NCBI RefSeq assembly: GCF_030767025.1
Contig: NZ_JASITE010000005.1
Location: 434,001-498,000, forward strand
DNA from: Nocardia sp. CC227C
GTDB lineage: Bacteria; Actinomycetota; Actinomycetes; Mycobacteriales; Mycobacteriaceae
Length of the DNA stretch: 64,000 bases
Direction: 5' to 3'
In this document: one piece after another, positions 60,708-64,000 of the stretch
How positions within the stretch are numbered: position 1 is the first letter of the stretch
How the letters are laid out: each line of letters begins with the position of its first letter
Program-made: the position numbers and the translations under genes
Notes under the pieces: generated by a model
What the model saw: only the letters and a program-made list of their open reading frames with translations
Databases searched by the model: none
What the model was told of the DNA's origin: nothing

Positions 60708-63700
60708 ATGGCAGGACCGCACGTCAGGGTGCTCGGCCCCCTGCACATGTCCATCGACGGAAGCGAAGTCCCCCTCGGCACCCCGATGCAGCGCGCCGTC
60801 CTCGGCCGCCTGATCGTCGCCCGCGGTCAGGCCGTCAGCACCGAACGGCTGATCGAGGACCTCTGGGCCGGAGCACCGCCGCCCAAGGCGGCCACCGTTC
60901 TCCAGGTGCACATCCACAACCTGCGCCGCCTCTTCGAACCCGATCGCCCCCGCCGCGCACCGTCGAGGTTCATCGTCTCGGAATCCTCCGGCTACGCGTT
61001 GAATCTGCCGCCGGAAGCCGTGGACGCCTGGCACTTCGAGGAACTGCTGCGCGCTCACCAGGAACTGCTCAACGACGCCGATCGGCGCGCCGACACCCTC
61101 GACCGTAGCCACCTGCTGGAGAATGCGCTCGCCTGCTGGAACGGTCCGGCACTGGAAGCGTTCACCGATACGGAATGGGCGGTGGCGGAGGCGAATCGGC
61201 TCACCGATCTGCGCCTGACCGCGGCCGAACTGGACGCGCAGGCGAAATTGGAGCTACAGCGCCCCGGCGATGTGGTCATCGAACTGCGCCAGCTGTTCGA
61301 CTGCCACCCCGGGCGTGAGGAGATCGCCCGGCTGCTCGCGGTCGCGCAGTATCAGCTGGGTCAGCAATTGGAGGCACTCGCCACCATTCGCCGCTGCCGC
61401 GAGTTTCTCGGCGAGGAATTCGGCGTCGACCCCGGCCCCGGGCTGCGTGTGCTGGAAACCGCCATCCTGAACCACGCCGCGAATCTGACCGGAGCCGCCG
61501 AGCCGCCGATCACCGCCGCCGCCACCGACGAGACCGCCGTCGACCGCGACAGCGGTGCGACAGCGTGCGCCACGGACTATTCCAGCGAACTCGCCGAGGT
61601 GCTCGCGGTGGCCGAGGCCGCTCGTGACGGCCGCCTGCGGCTGGCCTGGGTGGCCGGGGAGGCGGGATTCGGCAAGACCACCTTCGCCGAATCCGTGCTG
61701 GCCCGGCTGCGCGGCAACGGCTGGACGGTCGCGGCCGGCGCCTGTCCGGAGGTGGACGGCGCACCCATGGCCTGGGCCTGGTCGGAAGTCGTGGCCGGAC
61801 TGGAAGCCACCGCCGCACCGGAACCGGCCACGGATCCGTTCACCCTGTCGCGCACCGTGACCCAGCTCTGCGCGGGCGTCGCGGCGCCGGTCGCGCTGCT
61901 GCTGGAGGATCTGCACCGCGCCGACACCGCCACCCTGCAGGTGCTGCGCCAGATCACCAGCTGGCTGCGCGACGAACCGGTGCTGATCATGGTGACAATG
62001 CGGCGCTCCGAGGGCGGCCCCGCCACCCACGCCACCACGGCCGCCCTGGCCCGGCACACCGCCGCCTGGCTGGAACTCACCGGCCTGGACCGGATCGGCA
62101 CCCGGTCCGTCGCGCTGGCCGCGGGATACACCGCACCCGACGATGCCGCACTGGACCGGATGTACCTGCGCACGGGCGGCAATCCGCTGTTCGTCCGGGA
62201 ATCGGCGCGACTGCTGGCCGCGGGCGGCGATCCCGACGCCGTCCCCGGCGCCGTGCGCGAACTGATCGACAGCCGCATCGCGCGGCTGCCGTCCGGGGTC
62301 GCCGATGTGCTGCAACAGCTGTCGGTCTGGGGTGACGGGGTGGAGTTGGCCCTGTTCGGCCCGGCCACCGGAATGCCCGAGGACGCGCTCATCGACATGG
62401 TGGCGGCCGCCGAATCGGCGGGCCTGGTGCACACCGATCGTGCGGGGCGAATCCGCTTCCGGTACAGCCTGATCCGGGACGCCGTCTACCAGGGGATCGC
62501 GTCGCTGCGGCGGGCGCGCATGCACTGGTCGGCGCTCGAGGTCATGGAGCGGCGGTGGCAGGGCGGCGCCGTCCCGGTCGACCCGCTGCTGCTGGCACGG
62601 CATGCCGTGCTCGGTGCGAGCGCCGACACCGCACGGCACGCCATCGAGCATGTGCGGGCAGCGGCCAGGCACTGCGTGGATCGTGGGATGCGTTCGACGG
62701 CAGTGGAATTGGCGCGCTCGATAATCGAGCTGCACGAACTCGCCGGGCACGGCACCGAGCACGCCGACCATCACGACCGCACCGCGCTGCTCGACGCGCA
62801 CTGTGCCCTGGTGACCGCACTCGCCTACCACGGCCGTCAGCGCGAGGCCCGCGTCGCCCGCGACGAGGCATTGCGGCTGGCCGAGCGAATCGGCGGCGAC
62901 GAGCCGGTGATTCGAGCGCTCACGGCTTGGCGCGCACCGGTCATCTGGCCGATTCGGGAGTGGCGGGAGTCGAGCGCGCACTTCTTCGAAGCCCTGTGGC
63001 GGGTCCTGGATTCCGCCTCGGGTGCGGAGCGGGTGCGCTTGCTGCTGGCGGCGGCCTTCGAAATCGACGCCGAGAACCGCGAGAGCTATCACCACCTCAG
63101 CACCCAGGCTCTCGCGGCGGCGCGCACCCTCGGCGATGCCGAGTTGCTCTGCGCCGCCGTCAATGCGGTCACCTACATGGATTACGACTACGGTCCCGAG
63201 CACGCGGCGCTGACGACGGAGCTGGAAACCGTCTCCGCCGCGGCCGGATTCGCCGAGTACCAGGCGGTGGCACATCATCTGCGGTTTCGCAGCGCCTTCG
63301 CCGCCGGTGATCTGGCCGAGGCCGATCGGCACGCCGCGCTGGCCGTCGAACTCGCCGACGAGGGACAGCTGCGGCCGCTGCTCGATATCGCCTGCTGCGC
63401 CGCGGCGAGTATGGAACTGCTGCGCGGCGATCTCGCGCGCGCCGAGCAGTTGTACAGCGAATTCATGACGCGCATAACGCATTCCGGCTTGACCAATGCC
63501 GCCGAGGCCGCGCTGGCCGGTCGGGTCGCCCTCGCCTGGGCGCGCGCCGATCTGTCCGGCGTGGTCGACGAGCTCGCGCACGCCTACGCGGCGCTGCCGG
63601 ACGTGATGTCGCACATCTACGCGATCGCGCTGGTGCACGGCGGCGACCGCGACGCGGCGCGCGCGGTGTACGACGGAGCCAAGCCGCCCCAGGACGGCAT

Positions 63701-64000
63701 CTACCCCATCACCATGTCGGTCTTCCGCGCGGCGGCCGCGATCCAGTTCGACGACGAGGACACCATTCGCGAACTGTACGACTACCTCGTACCGCATGCG
63801 GGCAAGATCGTCGGCTTGGAGATGGGCGTGGTGACGTTCGGACCGGTGGAGGCCGTCCTGGCGAGCCTGGCGGTGGCCCTGGACGATCACGAGGCCGCGC
63901 TCGCCCATGCCACCCGGGCCCGCGCCGTCCTGGACCGCGCCCGCACCGAGTTGCGGGCGGTCTCCCCGCCCCGGGTGGACGACCGCGCGGCCGACTGCCA
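60708..64000 (+). CDS. large SARP/BTAD regulator with AAA ATPase and TPR-like region (runs off the window)
   Basis: ATG 60708 has AGAAGGG eight bases upstream; the frame stays open to the window end (about 1097 codons seen), so the 3' end is missing. Residues 1-95 are an OmpR-like winged helix (HVRVLGPLHMSIDGSEV, LGTPMQRAVLGRLIVARG, SGYALNLP). About 105-250 is the BTAD helical domain (VDAWHFEELLRAHQELL, YQLGQQLEALATIRRCREFL, GVDPGPGLRVLE). From about 315 follows a STAND/AAA ATPase with Walker A GEAGFGKTT (Lys323) and Walker B LLLEDLHRAD. The rest looks like TPR-type helices. Such AfsR-like proteins activate secondary-metabolite genes, often their own cluster, which would then lie to the right of this window. 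Confidence 0.93.
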   Translation, partial: MAGPHVRVLGPLHMSIDGSEVPLGTPMQRAVLGRLIVARGQAVSTERLIEDLWAGAPPPKAATVLQVHIHNLRRLFEPDRPRRAPSRFIVSESSGYALNLPPEAVDAWHFEELLRAHQELLNDADRRADTLDRSHLLENALACWNGPALEAFTDTEWAVAEANRLTDLRLTAAELDAQAKLELQRPGDVVIELRQLFDCHPGREEIARLLAVAQYQLGQQLEALATIRRCREFLGEEFGVDPGPGLRVLETAILNHAANLTGAAEPPITAAATDETAVDRDSGATACATDYSSELAEVLAVAEAARDGRLRLAWVAGEAGFGKTTFAESVLARLRGNGWTVAAGACPEVDGAPMAWAWSEVVAGLEATAAPEPATDPFTLSRTVTQLCAGVAAPVALLLEDLHRADTATLQVLRQITSWLRDEPVLIMVTMRRSEGGPATHATTAALARHTAAWLELTGLDRIGTRSVALAAGYTAPDDAALDRMYLRTGGNPLFVRESARLLAAGGDPDAVPGAVRELIDSRIARLPSGVADVLQQLSVWGDGVELALFGPATGMPEDALIDMVAAAESAGLVHTDRAGRIRFRYSLIRDAVYQGIASLRRARMHWSALEVMERRWQGGAVPVDPLLLARHAVLGASADTARHAIEHVRAAARHCVDRGMRSTAVELARSIIELHELAGHGTEHADHHDRTALLDAHCALVTALAYHGRQREARVARDEALRLAERIGGDEPVIRALTAWRAPVIWPIREWRESSAHFFEALWRVLDSASGAERVRLLLAAAFEIDAENRESYHHLSTQALAAARTLGDAELLCAAVNAVTYMDYDYGPEHAALTTELETVSAAAGFAEYQAVAHHLRFRSAFAAGDLAEADRHAALAVELADEGQLRPLLDIACCAAASMELLRGDLARAEQLYSEFMTRITHSGLTNAAEAALAGRVALAWARADLSGVVDELAHAYAALPDVMSHIYAIALVHGGDRDAARAVYDGAKPPQDGIYPITMSVFRAAAAIQFDDEDTIRELYDYLVPHAGKIVGLEMGVVTFGPVEAVLASLAVALDDHEAALAHATRARAVLDRARTELRAVSPPRVDDRAADC

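Noticed and set aside
61254..63908. 884-codon minus-strand frame opposite the SARP gene
   Set aside because: Low-complexity shadow; the plus strand encodes winged-helix, BTAD and ATPase motifs in order.
1..64000. tRNA, rRNA, CRISPR array, insertion sequence or prophage genes
   Set aside because: None recognised by reading; short repeats present are tandem and gene-terminal, without spacer-repeat structure or transposase genes.

Overview
The window is a high-GC actinobacterial chromosome segment, most likely from Nocardia or a close member of the Nocardiaceae. Evidence for this is a FadD32-type fatty acyl-AMP ligase next to a KasA/KasB-type ketosynthase (mycolic-acid type enzymes), DUF3558 lipoproteins, a DUF222 (13E12-type) protein, an Scr1-like XRE regulator with a DUF397 partner, F420/FMN-type luciferase-fold oxidoreductases, tandem RNHCP proteins and many apparently leaderless genes. 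No rRNA, tRNA, CRISPR array, insertion sequence or integrase was seen.

Layout. 0-10 kb: tail of an unknown gene, acyl-CoA dehydrogenase divergent from its TetR, phosphoketolase, TerD-like protein, luciferase-fold oxidoreductase, membrane adenylate cyclase, two coupled RNHCP genes. 10-19 kb: an operon-like set of a GNAT acetyltransferase, a highly reducing type I polyketide synthase (KS-AT-DH-ER-KR-ACP) and an alpha-oxoamine synthase whose start overlaps the PKS stop; this is the best candidate for a little-studied biosynthetic system. 19-32 kb: polysaccharide deacetylase, DUF4015-type glycosidase-like protein, TetR + hydroxyacyl-CoA dehydrogenase, a three-gene envelope operon (solute-binding/VWA fusion lipoprotein, small membrane protein, second binding protein), thioesterase, SGNH hydrolase, alpha/beta hydrolase, TetR, DUF3558 lipoprotein.

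32-39 kb is an eroded patch: a DUF222 protein without its usual HNH end, two gene remnants, the Scr1/DUF397 pair with two small ORFs, an internally deleted YfcC-type transporter, and a frameshifted M20 peptidase. 39-53 kb: oxidoreductase, serine hydrolase, DUF574-type methyltransferase, PAS-GGDEF-EAL protein, stand-alone LigD-type polymerase domain, AraC regulator and methyltransferase, FadD32-like ligase with KasA-like synthase, ABC1 kinase-like protein, DUF72 protein.

53-60 kb is a glycerol island: IclR regulator with one glycerol kinase on the minus strand, and divergently a second glycerol kinase, GlpD and an aquaglyceroporin; a perfect 17-bp palindrome lies between the two arms. The window ends inside a large SARP/BTAD-ATPase regulator (from 60708, running off the end) preceded by 7-bp direct repeats spaced by 4 bp, the usual SARP operator geometry.

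A recurring signal is a TANNNT-like -10 hexamer placed 6-8 bases before the start codon of at least a dozen genes, suggesting leaderless transcripts.
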